From NCBI GenBank assembly GCA_945874225.1, contig CAMCFT010000003.1, positions 119,541 to 183,540 on the forward strand: 64,000 nt of DNA, in the 5' to 3' direction. The notes beneath the pieces were generated by a model, which saw nothing but the letters and a program-made list of their open reading frames with translations, searched no databases and was not told the DNA's origin. This stretch comes from Flavobacterium psychrophilum. Its GTDB lineage: Bacteria > Bacteroidota > Bacteroidia > Flavobacteriales > Flavobacteriaceae. Position numbers and translations under genes: made by a program. Numbering within the stretch: position 1 is the stretch's first letter; each line of letters starts with the position of its first letter. This document shows positions 1 through 8,258 of the stretch, piece after piece.

Positions 1-705
1 TGGAGTCAATTTTACGTTTCCTGGTTTGTAAACACCGTGAACATTACCAAAAGAAGCGGCAATTGTAAAACGTGGGCTAACTTTTAATAATTCTTCGTAA
101 GCATAAGAAACTTCAGAAGGTTGTGTGTATAATTTTGAGCTATCAACGTCTGAGTTGTCAACACCATCTTCTTCGCCACCTGTTATTCCTAGTTCGATTT
201 CTAATGTCATTCCCATTTTGCTCATTCGAGCTAAATAACCGCTACAAATTTTGATGTTTTCTTCGATTGGTTCTTCAGATAAATCAATCATGTGAGAAGA
301 GAATAATGGTTTTCCTGTTTCAGCAAAATGTTTTTCAGAAGCATCCAATAATCCGTCAATCCAAGGCAATAATTTTTTTGCACAGTGGTCAGTATGTAAA
401 ATTACTGTTGCTCCATATGCTTCAGCCAATGTATGAATGTGTTTTGCTCCAGCAATTGCTCCAAAGATAGCTGCTTTTTCGCCTGCATTAGTAAGTCCTT
501 TTCCAGCATTAAACTGTGCTCCACCATTCGAAAACTGAATAATAACGGGTGCATTTAGTTTTGCTGCAGTTTCAAGAACTCCGTTTATTGTGTTTGAACC
601 AGTAACATTTACTGCTGGAAGTGCAAACCCTTTTTCTTTTGCATAGTTGAAAATTTCTTGTACTTGGTCTCCTGTAGCTACTCCCGGTTTGATATTGTGT
701 GCCAT
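1..705 (-). CDS. fbaA: Class II fructose-bisphosphate aldolase (partial, C-terminus outside window)
   Basis: The protein would cleave fructose 1,6-bisphosphate to dihydroxyacetone phosphate and glyceraldehyde 3-phosphate in cytosolic glycolysis and gluconeogenesis. The reverse strand opens with MAHNIKPGVATGDQV and runs in frame off the left edge, giving 235 residues of an enzyme that is usually about 350. The zinc-site stretch ATVILHTDHCAKK, followed by the acidic helix and the GGEEDGVDNS loop, is typical of the class II Zn-dependent family. The start is the ATG at 705, with an exact -7 box about 45 bases upstream. It is transcribed in the same direction as tamL but has its own promoter. Nothing is unusual apart from the truncation. 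Confidence 0.95.
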   Translation of the reverse strand, partial: MAHNIKPGVATGDQVQEIFNYAKEKGFALPAVNVTGSNTINGVLETAAKLNAPVIIQFSNGGAQFNAGKGLTNAGEKAAIFGAIAGAKHIHTLAEAYGATVILHTDHCAKKLLPWIDGLLDASEKHFAETGKPLFSSHMIDLSEEPIEENIKICSGYLARMSKMGMTLEIELGITGGEEDGVDNSDVDSSKLYTQPSEVSYAYEELLKVSPRFTIAASFGNVHGVYKPGNVKLTP

Positions 706-747
706 CGTAATTTTTTTATTTGTTGTTATAAGTTGTTTTTCAGATTG

Positions 748-755
748 CAAAAATA
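748..755 (-). promoter_or_regulatory. Bacteroidetes -7 promoter box for fbaA
   Basis: The reverse strand reads TATTTTTG, an exact TAnnTTTG, 43 bases before the fbaA start codon. I see no clear -33 TTTG at the expected distance. Confidence 0.5.
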
Positions 756-769
756 AGAATTAATTAGCA

Positions 770-3328
770 TTAGAAAGGATAATTTATTCCAAAATTAAAA
801 ACAGAATGTGCGAAATCGTAATCGTAAAACCATTGTTTGCCTACTTCATTGGCAGGATTATAGGTTTTAAAACCCAAATCAAATCGGACTACAAAAAAAC
901 TCAGGTCATACCGCAACCCAAATCCAGTGCCTAAAGCGATTTCTTTTAAATCTTTTAAACCATCAAAAGTGGCTCTTTCATCCGTGATATTGTCAAATAC
1001 GTTCCAAATATTGCCTGCATCAGCAAATAGAGCGCCTTTTATGCTTCCTAATATTTTAAATCGGAACTCGGCACTTAATGCAATTTTCATATTAGCTTCA
1101 TTATAATCATTTACTGCGCCAGTACTTCCTGGACCTAAACGATAAGGAGCCCAAGCTCTATTGTCATTTGAACCTCCGGCAAAATAACTTCTTGAAAAAG
1201 GAATGTTATTTGAATTTCCGTAAGGAATGGCAATGCCAAAAAAGCTTCTGAATGCTATAACTTTTTCTTTGGTTAAATCCCAATGTTTAATATAATCGAA
1301 TTCTGTTTTTATATATTCAGAATATTCTAAGTTGAATATTTCATAGTTTCCATTCTGGTTTTCGGGTAGGTTAGCGGCATTTGCCACTAATGATAACAGC
1401 GAACCTGCTGATTCGATTTTTGTTCTGAAAAGATAAAACGTATTGTCTAGCGGGTCAGTTTTAGTTGTTTTTGAAAAAGAATAACTTGTAGCCAAAATAA
1501 AGTCATTTTCGGTAAGTCTAATTCTTCGTTCTTCAATGCTGCTCACGGTTTTATAATCAGCATCCGCAGGTGTCAGAGCAGTGGTTCCTGACAGGACATC
1601 ATTGGTAAATCCTGCCGTTCCTTTTTCTATTATCAAATTGCCGGTATCTGGATCTACATAATCAGTATTTGTATTGTAGACTTTTCCTATATCATTTAAA
1701 GCGGTATAAGATGATTCATAGATATTGAAATAATTTTCCGGATTTAGATTTCGCACATATTGTACATTAAAAAGATCAAAACGAGCTGTATTATTCCTTT
1801 TTGGATTCCAATTATATGCCAAACCACTAGTAAAATTTTGTTTATCTAAACCAATATTTTTTTGTGTCGCTAAACCACTCGATAGTAGTGTCGAGGGAAT
1901 CATGCTTTTGGGGATGATTTTTTCAGAAGCCACTGGGAACCATATTCTGGGAATATTCAGTTTTACATCAACTCCTAATTCGGATACATTAAGAAATTTA
2001 CTTTGTGGATTTGCAAAATCTTTTGATGCACCCAAGTTTCCGCGTCCAGCAATTTCTAATGTTTCCGCTCCATTAAATATATTTCTGATAGTTTCTGAAA
2101 TACTTCCTGCAAATCCAATGGTTTGTATATTTGAATGGGTTACATCAAATGTGGTTTCTAAGCTGTATTTTTTTCGGGGAGACAAATAGACTTTTGCAAT
2201 TAACGATTGAGCTGTGGTATCTCTTTTGTCTAATTCATATAATATGGTTGGATAATTAAATATTTTAAGATTATTCAAATATCGTGTTGTCAAAACGGTT
2301 TTAGAATCAGCAAACAAACTTCCCTTTGTAATAAAAACAGCATCAGTTATTGCCTTTGGTTTGTATTTTAATTTGGAATGGCTGTATAAATTGAAATTAT
2401 TATAAGATGTGCTATCCGTGATTTTTAAATTATTATTGGCAGCAGAATAATCAGTGTAAATATTTACATCACTTATTTTATATATTTTGAAAGGCACTGT
2501 TCTGGTGGTATCCTGATCCTGATAAGAATAATCGTCAATAATCAAATTAACATTTACCTTTTTATCATTGTTAAGGGTGTCTAAATCAAAAGTCACATAA
2601 TTAGGCTGAAAATTATACACACCATTGTTTCTAAAATAAGTATTAATTCGATCTTTTTCACTGTCGAAATCTTTAGTTTGGTATTGATTCCCTGATTTTA
2701 TAAAGGTATTCGATATTTTAGTTCGGTACATTGAATCCAGAACAGGAGTGTGAATTGTAGTTGTTAATGAGTCTAATAAATAAGGAGTTCCGGTAGTAAC
2801 AGTATATTTAATTTTGGCCTTTTTTTGACTTAAACTGTCTAATTTATATTTTGCTTGCACATTAAAAAAACCATTGTTAAAATAATAGTATTTTAATCTC
2901 GAAAGTGATTTTTCAGTTCTTGCAGTATCAACAATTACTGGAGGTTCTCCGGTTTTCTTTAAAAAATCGTGTATACCGTGATACCAGAAAGATTGCCCCA
3001 ATCTATCCACTTGTTTTGCGGAAAGCAATTTTGACATTCGCTCGTATTTGCCGGGATGATTCGTGAATTTAGCTTGATAAGTGGAGTCTGGATTTGGGTT
3101 AGCCCAGTTATTTAAAGTAAGGCGTATACGCAAACCAAGAATAGAACTGTTAGGTTTTTGGTACAACTGATTAATAACATCATCGTCCTTTGTGGCTTTC
3201 TCGTTTACTAAAATTTCATTTTTAGTAAGGAGTTGTTTGCCTTCTGGAACTCGTTTCACAGCATCACAAGCTGAGATAATTATTCCAATTAGAATAAATG
3301 TTGCTATTTTTGTGCTAATCTTTTTCAA
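770..3328 (-). CDS. tamL: TamL-type outer-membrane lipoprotein of the BamA/Omp85 family
   Basis: This is an 852-residue outer-membrane assembly protein. It starts with a lipoprotein signal peptide whose lipobox ISAC places the lipidated Cys at residue 21. The middle of the protein looks like POTRA repeats. The C-terminal half is a 16-strand-type surface-antigen barrel, with the GSNDNRAWAPYRLGPGS loop around residue 720 and a closing aromatic strand ending in NYPF. In Bacteroidetes the TamA homologue is a lipoprotein, which fits. Its usual partner TamB is not in this window. It is expected to help insert or translocate outer-membrane proteins. The start at 3328 is supported by the signal peptide and by a -7 box just upstream. 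Confidence 0.85.
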   Translation of the reverse strand: MKKISTKIATFILIGIIISACDAVKRVPEGKQLLTKNEILVNEKATKDDDVINQLYQKPNSSILGLRIRLTLNNWANPNPDSTYQAKFTNHPGKYERMSKLLSAKQVDRLGQSFWYHGIHDFLKKTGEPPVIVDTARTEKSLSRLKYYYFNNGFFNVQAKYKLDSLSQKKAKIKYTVTTGTPYLLDSLTTTIHTPVLDSMYRTKISNTFIKSGNQYQTKDFDSEKDRINTYFRNNGVYNFQPNYVTFDLDTLNNDKKVNVNLIIDDYSYQDQDTTRTVPFKIYKISDVNIYTDYSAANNNLKITDSTSYNNFNLYSHSKLKYKPKAITDAVFITKGSLFADSKTVLTTRYLNNLKIFNYPTILYELDKRDTTAQSLIAKVYLSPRKKYSLETTFDVTHSNIQTIGFAGSISETIRNIFNGAETLEIAGRGNLGASKDFANPQSKFLNVSELGVDVKLNIPRIWFPVASEKIIPKSMIPSTLLSSGLATQKNIGLDKQNFTSGLAYNWNPKRNNTARFDLFNVQYVRNLNPENYFNIYESSYTALNDIGKVYNTNTDYVDPDTGNLIIEKGTAGFTNDVLSGTTALTPADADYKTVSSIEERRIRLTENDFILATSYSFSKTTKTDPLDNTFYLFRTKIESAGSLLSLVANAANLPENQNGNYEIFNLEYSEYIKTEFDYIKHWDLTKEKVIAFRSFFGIAIPYGNSNNIPFSRSYFAGGSNDNRAWAPYRLGPGSTGAVNDYNEANMKIALSAEFRFKILGSIKGALFADAGNIWNVFDNITDERATFDGLKDLKEIALGTGFGLRYDLSFFVVRFDLGFKTYNPANEVGKQWFYDYDFAHSVFNFGINYPF

Positions 3329-3348
3329 GGGTCATTAAATATTTAATT

Positions 3349-3356
3349 CAAAAGTA
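3349..3356 (-). promoter_or_regulatory. -7 promoter box for tamL
   Basis: The reverse strand reads TACTTTTG, an exact TAnnTTTG, 20 bases before the tamL ATG. It lies in the 37-base gap shared with the divergent RNA methyltransferase gene, so the two promoters must overlap. Confidence 0.5.
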
Positions 3357-3365
3357 CATTATTTT

Positions 3366-4094
3366 ATGCTTAGTAAAAACCAAATAAAACTTATAACGAG
3401 TTTACAACAAAAAAAACAGCGATTTGCTAATCAAATGTTTTTTGCCGAAGGCATAAAAGTAATTCAAGAATTACTGGAATCCAATTTTGAATTAGTTCAA
3501 TTGTACTCGACCCAAAATGATTTTGAACAAGTTTCGAATGACAGAAAGGTACTTGTCGATGAAAGCGACTTAAAAAAAATAAGCGCATTGTCAACGCCAA
3601 ATACTTGTTTGGCGGTATTTAAAATTCCAACTGAGAAAAAAATCATTGAATCCGGATTAATAATTGCGCTTGATTCCATTCGCGACCCAGGAAATTTAGG
3701 GACAATTTTGCGATTGTGCGACTGGTTTGGGATTGGACAATTAATTTGTTCCAAAGAAACTGTAGATATTTACAATCCAAAAGTAGTTCAGGCCACAATG
3801 GGTTCCATTGCCAGAGTCAATGTGAATTATATTGATTTGGAAGCCTTTGTTAGCCAAACCAAATTAGCTGTTTTCGGCACTTTTATGGATGGAAACAATA
3901 TTTATAAAACGGAGCTGCCCCAAGAAGGAATTATTATTATGGGCAATGAAGCCAATGGAATCTCACCAGAACTTGAAAAATTAATTAAAAACAGACTTAC
4001 AATTCCACGTTTTGGAACTATTCAAAAAACCGAAAGTTTGAATGTAGCCACTGCGACAGCGATTATTTTGAGTGAGTTTAGAAGAAACAATTAG
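3366..4094 (+). CDS. TrmH/SpoU family RNA 2'-O-methyltransferase
   Basis: This 242-residue cytosolic enzyme is predicted to transfer a methyl group from SAM to a ribose 2'-OH of rRNA or tRNA. The N-terminal part (residues 1-95) is the SpoU substrate-binding domain. The C-terminal SPOUT knot carries the three family motifs: LDSIRDPGNLGTILR near residue 105, IIMGNEANGIS near 190, and SLNVATATAIILSEF at the end. The gene diverges from tamL across 37 bases, an arrangement I have often seen in flavobacteria. The exact target nucleotide cannot be read from the sequence. Confidence 0.9.
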   Translation: MLSKNQIKLITSLQQKKQRFANQMFFAEGIKVIQELLESNFELVQLYSTQNDFEQVSNDRKVLVDESDLKKISALSTPNTCLAVFKIPTEKKIIESGLIIALDSIRDPGNLGTILRLCDWFGIGQLICSKETVDIYNPKVVQATMGSIARVNVNYIDLEAFVSQTKLAVFGTFMDGNNIYKTELPQEGIIIMGNEANGISPELEKLIKNRLTIPRFGTIQKTESLNVATATAIILSEFRRNN

Positions 4095-4167
4095 TCAGTT
4101 ATTAATGGAAATCCGTTGGGTGCAATTAATAGAAATTCAGAATTTCAAAAAAATAGAAAATTAACCA

Positions 4168-4308
4168 CATAGAAACATAGAAAAACGAGTTGGATAGACC
4201 AATTGCTTCGCCTGTTCGCTATCGCTCGGGTCTTGGTTTCACACAACTATGATTAACTAAATTAAAGTGAAACGCCTTGATAAAATCAATAAAAACTATG
4301 TTTCTATG
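4168..4308. repeat. Fold-back repeat filling the trmH-porT gap
   Basis: Two perfect 13-base inverted arms, CATAGAAACATAG at 4168-4180 and CTATGTTTCTATG at 4296-4308, enclose about 115 bases without an open frame. The enclosed segment includes another short GC-richer run near 4205-4235. The gap lies between two convergent genes, so it may also act as a transcription end, but there is no clear T-run. Confidence 0.6.
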
Positions 4309-4332
4309 CGTTTAAAAGATATAAATAACAGG

Positions 4333-5064
4333 TTAGTGGAAAGCAAAATTGATAAAAACGGCTCTTGTTTTCATCGATTCAATATTACCAGTCCAAGGAC
4401 TAATAGGGTCGTTTTTATCACGGATTAATTCGTCATTAAGCCCAAAAACACCTCTTATGGAAGGGGAAAATATAAAATATTCTGAAAAAATATCAATGCC
4501 AAAACCAATCTCATAATTTGTTGTCCAAGGATGCATTCTGAAGCGTTCTTGATAATTATCATCAATAGATTTCGAATTGCTGGACAAATTTAATGTTGCC
4601 GAAACGCCACCCAATAAATAAGGTCTGACATTTCCAGTTCTTAGTGATAAAAACTTAAGCAATATCGGAAAATGAAGGTTGGTGCTATTCACTTCCCTGA
4701 GCTTGTCTGAAGGCGTAGGTGGTGTAGGTGTTGTCGGGAAATAGTTTGCAGGATAATGTAAATTCCTCTGGGTATAATATAATCCGGGTTCAAATCGCAA
4801 ACGAATGTATTCCTGAAGTTTCAAATCAGCGATAAGCCCTACATTGAAACCGGTTGTTTTGTCAACCAGAATGTCTTGGCTAACCTTTTTATAATCTATT
4901 TTGAAATCATAGGAATTGAAGCCGAGAAAAAAGCCAAAATACAATCGTTGCTTTTGGAAATTTTCCAAATTAATAATGGGGTCTCTGCCAAATAATTTAT
5001 TAGGATTCTGCGCTTGTCCTTTTATGGCTATGACTAATAAAATTATAACAACGATTTTTCTCAT
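4333..5064 (-). CDS. porT: PorT/SprT-like protein (type IX secretion-associated)
   Basis: The 243-residue protein has a signal peptide (MRKIVVIILLVIAIKGQAQ) and a small outer-membrane-type beta-barrel fold with alternating aromatic strands (RLRFEPGLYYTQR, YLLGGVSATLNL), ending in a terminal Phe-His. PorT (SprT in gliding flavobacteria) is required for the type IX secretion system. The ubiE-porT order seen here is common in Bacteroidetes. The chosen start at 5064 leaves one base after the ubiE stop, so the two genes are probably translationally coupled. A longer frame starting at 5121 would run back inside ubiE and lose the signal peptide. An ordinary porin-like protein remains possible. Confidence 0.75.
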   Translation of the reverse strand: MRKIVVIILLVIAIKGQAQNPNKLFGRDPIINLENFQKQRLYFGFFLGFNSYDFKIDYKKVSQDILVDKTTGFNVGLIADLKLQEYIRLRFEPGLYYTQRNLHYPANYFPTTPTPPTPSDKLREVNSTNLHFPILLKFLSLRTGNVRPYLLGGVSATLNLSSNSKSIDDNYQERFRMHPWTTNYEIGFGIDIFSEYFIFSPSIRGVFGLNDELIRDKNDPISPWTGNIESMKTRAVFINFAFH

Positions 5065-5065
5065 A

Positions 5066-5797
5066 TTATTTCTTGGAAGCTGAATAAATTGTAGCCACAC
5101 CAAATGTTTGTGGCAATGCAACTACATCTATAAACCCAATTTTTTTCAAAATATTGTTTAAAGCCTCGCCATAAGGAAAAGCAGCCGCTGATTCCGATAG
5201 ATAACCATAGGCAACATTGTCTTTTGAAAACAATTTTCCAATAATTGGCAGAATGTTTTCACTATAAAAAGTGTAACCTTGTTTATATGGTGTTTTATCC
5301 GGAACCGAAGTTTCAAGGATGACAAATACACCATTTGGCTTCAAAACTCTTAGGATTTCAGCCAATCCTTTTTCTAGATTTTCGAAATTTCTAACCCCAA
5401 AAGCTACTGTAATAGCGTCAAAATAGTTGTCTTCAAAAGGCATACTTTCTGAATCGGCCAAAACCATTTCTATTCTGTCAGACAATTTTTTATCAATAAT
5501 TTTTTGCTGCCCCACTTCCAGCATTCCGGATGAAATGTCCAATCCAATAATTTTTTCAGCCTTGGTTTGTGCCATCAAAATAGCCAAATCACCTGTTCCG
5601 GTTGCAATATCCAGAATTGTTTTTGGATTTGATTCAGCTACAATTTGCAAGACTTTTTTTCGCCATTTTACATCAATTCCAAACGAAATAACCCGATTAA
5701 GATTATCATAATTCCCAGAAATGGTATCGAACATTGAGGCAACCTGCTCTTTTTTGCTTAAAGTAGAATCTTTATAAGGTGTTATGTTTTTTGACAT
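5066..5797 (-). CDS. ubiE: Demethylmenaquinone methyltransferase
   Basis: This 243-residue class I SAM methyltransferase performs the last methylation of menaquinone synthesis in the cytosol. The SAM-binding motif I is [32 protein letters not shown] and the family signature [16 protein letters not shown] follow. The length matches the family. Flavobacteria make menaquinone only, so the MenG activity is the relevant one. It ends one base before the porT start. A 48-base gap separates it from folA upstream, so these genes probably form one transcript with folA and the 2TM gene. Confidence 0.95.
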   Translation of the reverse strand: MSKNITPYKDSTLSKKEQVASMFDTISGNYDNLNRVISFGIDVKWRKKVLQIVAESNPKTILDIATGTGDLAILMAQTKAEKIIGLDISSGMLEVGQQKIIDKKLSDRIEMVLADSESMPFEDNYFDAITVAFGVRNFENLEKGLAEILRVLKPNGVFVILETSVPDKTPYKQGYTFYSENILPIIGKLFSKDNVAYGYLSESAAAFPYGEALNNILKKIGFIDVVALPQTFGVATIYSASKK

Positions 5798-5845
5798 TTT
5801 CTAAAATTTGAAGCAAAGGTAAACTAGATTATTGGATAATAAATT

Positions 5846-6331
5846 TTATTTTTTTCGAGTGTATTTTTGAAAAGTATAATCATAAAGGTGTTTCTCATCT
5901 TTTGGATTAAACGTTTCGGAAGTTAAATCCCAGATATCGGAATCTATTTCCGGAAAATAAACATCAGCTTCAAACGAATGATGCACGCGGGTAATATCAA
6001 GCTCATCTGCTAAAGTAATGGATTGAGAGTAAATTTGGCCACCGCCAATAATAAATGAATCTTCATTTTTTGGGCATATAGCAATGGCTTTTTCTAAATT
6101 CTCAACAACGATACAGCCTTCTAGAAGATAGTCTTTATGACGCGAAACAACAATATGAGTTCTGTTTGGTAAGGGTTTTGGGAAACTTTCAAATGTTTTT
6201 CTTCCCATAATAATGTGATGCCCGGAAGTAAGTTCCTTGAATCTCTTGAAGTCACTGGGCAAATGCCAAAGTAAATCATTGTTTTTCCCCAATGCATTGT
6301 TTTCGGCAACAGCCGCAATCATAATAATCAT
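5846..6331 (-). CDS. folA: Dihydrofolate reductase
   Basis: The 161-residue enzyme reduces dihydrofolate to tetrahydrofolate with NADPH. The N-terminus IAAVAENNALGKNNDLLWHL contains the substrate-binding LPxD region. The NADPH loop GRKTFESFPKPLPNRTHIVV and the motif FIIGGGQIYSQS follow at the expected spacing. It regenerates the folate used by ThyA at 8.3-9.1 kb and supplies C1 units to MetF and MetH. It starts three bases after the stop of the upstream 2TM gene and probably shares its transcript. Confidence 0.95.
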   Translation of the reverse strand: MIIMIAAVAENNALGKNNDLLWHLPSDFKRFKELTSGHHIIMGRKTFESFPKPLPNRTHIVVSRHKDYLLEGCIVVENLEKAIAICPKNEDSFIIGGGQIYSQSITLADELDITRVHHSFEADVYFPEIDSDIWDLTSETFNPKDEKHLYDYTFQKYTRKK

Positions 6332-6334
6332 TTT

Positions 6335-6676
6335 CTATTGTGGTTTTTTAGAAGATTCTTCTTCTATGTGTGTTTGCAACTGGTCAATTTTTCTTTGTTG
6401 TTGTGCAACAAGGCGGTCGATTTGTTCTCTTTCCCAATTTTTATTCATAAAACGATCTGTAATATATACTTTTATAAAATGCAAAAGAAATAGGAAAAGC
6501 CAAAATGTAATTACCCAAATGGACCAATTAGAAGTATATCCAAAAACTAAAAAATAATTAGCTATACACATAAATATGCTGCCTAAAATTAACAAGACAA
6601 AATGAAAATAAAGTACTTTTTTTTGGTTTAGTCTTTTTCTGGCGTATTCATATAGTTTGTGTTGTTCTTTTTCCAT
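6335..6676 (-). CDS. 2TM domain-containing small membrane protein
   Basis: The 113-residue protein has a charged N-terminal helix (YEYARKRLNQKK), two hydrophobic segments at about 22-45 and 51-70, and a charged coiled-coil-like C-terminus (EREQIDRLVAQQQRKIDQLQ). This is the 2TM domain family common in flavobacteria, sometimes fused to histidine kinases. Function is unknown. It heads the run into folA, ubiE and porT, but nothing ties it to folate or quinone metabolism. Confidence 0.8.
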   Translation of the reverse strand: MEKEQHKLYEYARKRLNQKKVLYFHFVLLILGSIFMCIANYFLVFGYTSNWSIWVITFWLFLFLLHFIKVYITDRFMNKNWEREQIDRLVAQQQRKIDQLQTHIEEESSKKPQ

Positions 6677-6915
6677 ATAGCATTATTTTGATTATAAAGA
6701 TAAAATATATTTTGAAATTCTATTATTTTTTGTCTAAGATTATTCAAAGAGAAAACGTTTTCTGGTTTAGAATATAAAAATTTTTACTATTGAAATATAA
6801 GAATACGTTTAAAATTTAAGATGGTTTTTGCCAAACTCCTAAAACTTCACTTCAGCTATTGAAAGTTCACGAGAATTTGTTTCCTTTGCCCCATAATTCT
6901 AAAAATGAAATAGTT

Positions 6916-7212
6916 ATGTCAATAAAGAAACAAGTTATAAAAACAAAACCGGTTTGTAAAGTTACATTTTCGGTAGAAGCAAAGGAAGCAAATTCAGCTT
7001 CAGTTGTAGGAGATTTCAATAATTGGAATCCAGCAGAAGGCGAATTGTCAAAATTGAAAAACGGAACTTTCAAAGGTGTTTTTGATTTAGCAAAAGACGC
7101 GTCTTACGAATTCAAGTATCTAATTGATGGTGCTTATGTGAACGAAAGCGAAGCGGATTCTTTCAAATGGAATGAATTTGCAGGAACTGAAAACGGTGTT
7201 TTAACTGTTTAA
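6916..7212 (+). CDS. Isoamylase early-set (CBM48) domain protein
   Basis: The 98-residue protein is essentially a single glycogen-binding early-set domain. VVGDFNNWNP at residues 31-40 is the classic CBM48/AMPK-beta signature, followed by FKYLIDGAYVNE. It has no catalytic domain. It may bind glycogen or starch, or act as a scaffold, but no enzyme of glycogen metabolism is adjacent. I chose the ATG at 6916 because the sequence upstream in the same frame looks like leader and the domain starts right after MSIKKQ. A strong terminator follows. Confidence 0.85.
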   Translation: MSIKKQVIKTKPVCKVTFSVEAKEANSASVVGDFNNWNPAEGELSKLKNGTFKGVFDLAKDASYEFKYLIDGAYVNESEADSFKWNEFAGTENGVLTV

Positions 7213-7232
7213 TCAGCTTTTCTTAAAAAATC

Positions 7233-7268
7233 AAAATCCGTTCCGATTTATTGGAACGGATTTTTTGT
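7233..7268 (+). terminator. Intrinsic terminator after the CBM48 gene
   Basis: A perfect 12-bp stem, AAAATCCGTTCC with GGAACGGATTTT, has an 8-base loop and a following T-run. It starts 20 bases after the stop codon. Confidence 0.85.
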
Positions 7269-7325
7269 TTTTATATTTGGATTATTTGTGAGATTTTGTA
7301 ACGGTTGCCTTTTTTACCTTTAGGT

Positions 7326-7625
7326 TTATTCTTGAATTCTATTTTTCAAATCCATTCTTGAATGTAAAAATCTAATAATTTCTATTTCATTTGCATTTTG
7401 AATTCTGTAAAAAATAATATGCTGACCTGATTTGTAGCCGAAAATTCCTTTTTGTATTTCAATATAATTTTTGCCTAAATCTTGATTTTCGGATAATTCT
7501 TGACAATTATTAAGTAACTCATAGTAATATTTATCAGCTTGATTTTCAGACCAAACTTCATAAGTATAATCCCAAATTTTAGACAAATCATCTACAGCTT
7601 TGTTAGTTAGATGATATTTAGTCAT
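7326..7625 (-). CDS. parE: ParE/RelE family toxin
   Basis: The 99-residue protein has the RelE/ParE fold pattern: an N-terminal strand and helices (LTNKAVDDLSKIWDYTYEVW), then C-terminal strands FGYKSGQHIIFYRI and EIEIIRFLHSRMDLKNR. Such toxins inhibit DNA gyrase (ParE) or cleave mRNA on ribosomes (RelE). The partner being ParD-like favours ParE. Its first eight bases overlap the end of the antitoxin gene, as expected for a coupled toxin-antitoxin operon. Confidence 0.9.
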   Translation of the reverse strand: MTKYHLTNKAVDDLSKIWDYTYEVWSENQADKYYYELLNNCQELSENQDLGKNYIEIQKGIFGYKSGQHIIFYRIQNANEIEIIRFLHSRMDLKNRIQE

Positions 7626-7866
7626 TTCTTTTTTTGGCTTTTAAAGATTCAAGATGTTGTTTAGGATTAAAATTTTCAGTAATTCCGCTTTCAATTCCTT
7701 CATTAATCGCTTTTTTAAGAGCAACTATTTTATTTTCCTCTTCTTCTAACAATCTTAAACCTGCGCGAATAACTTCACTGGCATTTTTAAATCTACCTTC
7801 AGAAACAGTATTGTCAACAAAGTTTTCAAAGTAATCCCCTAAAGATACTGATGTATTTCGTCCCAT
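7618..7866 (-). CDS. parD: ParD-like type II antitoxin
   Basis: The 82-residue antitoxin starts with a ribbon-helix-helix domain (MGRNTSVSLGDYFENFVD, then GRFKNASEVIRAGLRLLEEEE), the CopG/ParD DNA-binding fold. A charged, probably disordered tail wraps the toxin. It precedes parE and overlaps it by eight bases. A near-perfect 25-base palindrome lies 17 bases upstream of the start and is the likely operator for autorepression by the ParD-ParE complex. The pair sits alone between housekeeping genes beside repeat-rich DNA, which suggests acquisition as a small cassette. Confidence 0.9.
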   Translation of the reverse strand: MGRNTSVSLGDYFENFVDNTVSEGRFKNASEVIRAGLRLLEEEENKIVALKKAINEGIESGITENFNPKQHLESLKAKKRND

Positions 7867-7883
7867 AATTTATTATTTTTTGT

Positions 7884-7908
7884 AAAGTTACCAAATTTTG
7901 GTAACTTT
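7884..7908. promoter_or_regulatory. Palindromic operator upstream of parDE
   Basis: Arms AAAGTTACCAAA and TTTGGTAACTTT (12 bases each) flank one central T at 7896. It lies just upstream of parD and includes TAACTTT, close to a -7 box, so bound antitoxin would block RNA polymerase. The role is inferred from position and symmetry. Confidence 0.65.
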
Positions 7909-7978
7909 CAAAGAAAAATTTGTTTTTTTGCTTGTGTTTATGGGCACAGATTACTTCGTCAGTTCGCTGCGCTCGTGT

Positions 7979-8187
7979 GCAAATCTGCGCTATCGGGTTT
8001 TTATGTTTCTAGTATTTACTTCTCTCGCCTCGCTCCGCAAAGTCTCTGACTTTGAGGTGGTGGTTTCGGTTTTTAACCGATTTAGTTTTGTGCTATTTGA
8101 TTTTTTTTCAGTCAAAGACTGATAAACACATTCTCAAAGTCGGAGACTTTGCGGAGCGAACACAGATTGCAAATCTGCGCTATCGGG
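7979..8187. repeat. Repeat-filled gap between parD and thyA
   Basis: The 390 bases between parD and thyA have no convincing gene. They hold a 26-base inverted repeat with one mismatch (8031-8056 and 8133-8158, core CGCTCCGCAAAGTCT) and a 19-base direct repeat (7979-7997 and 8169-8187, core GCAAATCTGCGCTATCGGG). The short open frames across it follow the repeat symmetry and are rejected as genes. Confidence 0.7.
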
Positions 8188-8258
8188 CTAGCAAAATCAT
8201 CACAATCCGCCCTTATTCAATCGATTTGTATGATAAAATTCAAGGTTAATTTATGCAA

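Noticed and set aside
1902..2189. Antisense frame inside tamL
   Set aside because: It is the shadow of a strongly supported 852-residue gene, with no protein family features.
5065..5121. N-terminal extension of the PorT-like protein
   Set aside because: It would overlap ubiE in another frame and hide a good signal peptide starting at 5064.
7898..8249. Open frames of 65-74 codons between parD and thyA
   Set aside because: They run through inverted and direct repeats, have no recognisable protein features, and their residues change with the repeat symmetry.
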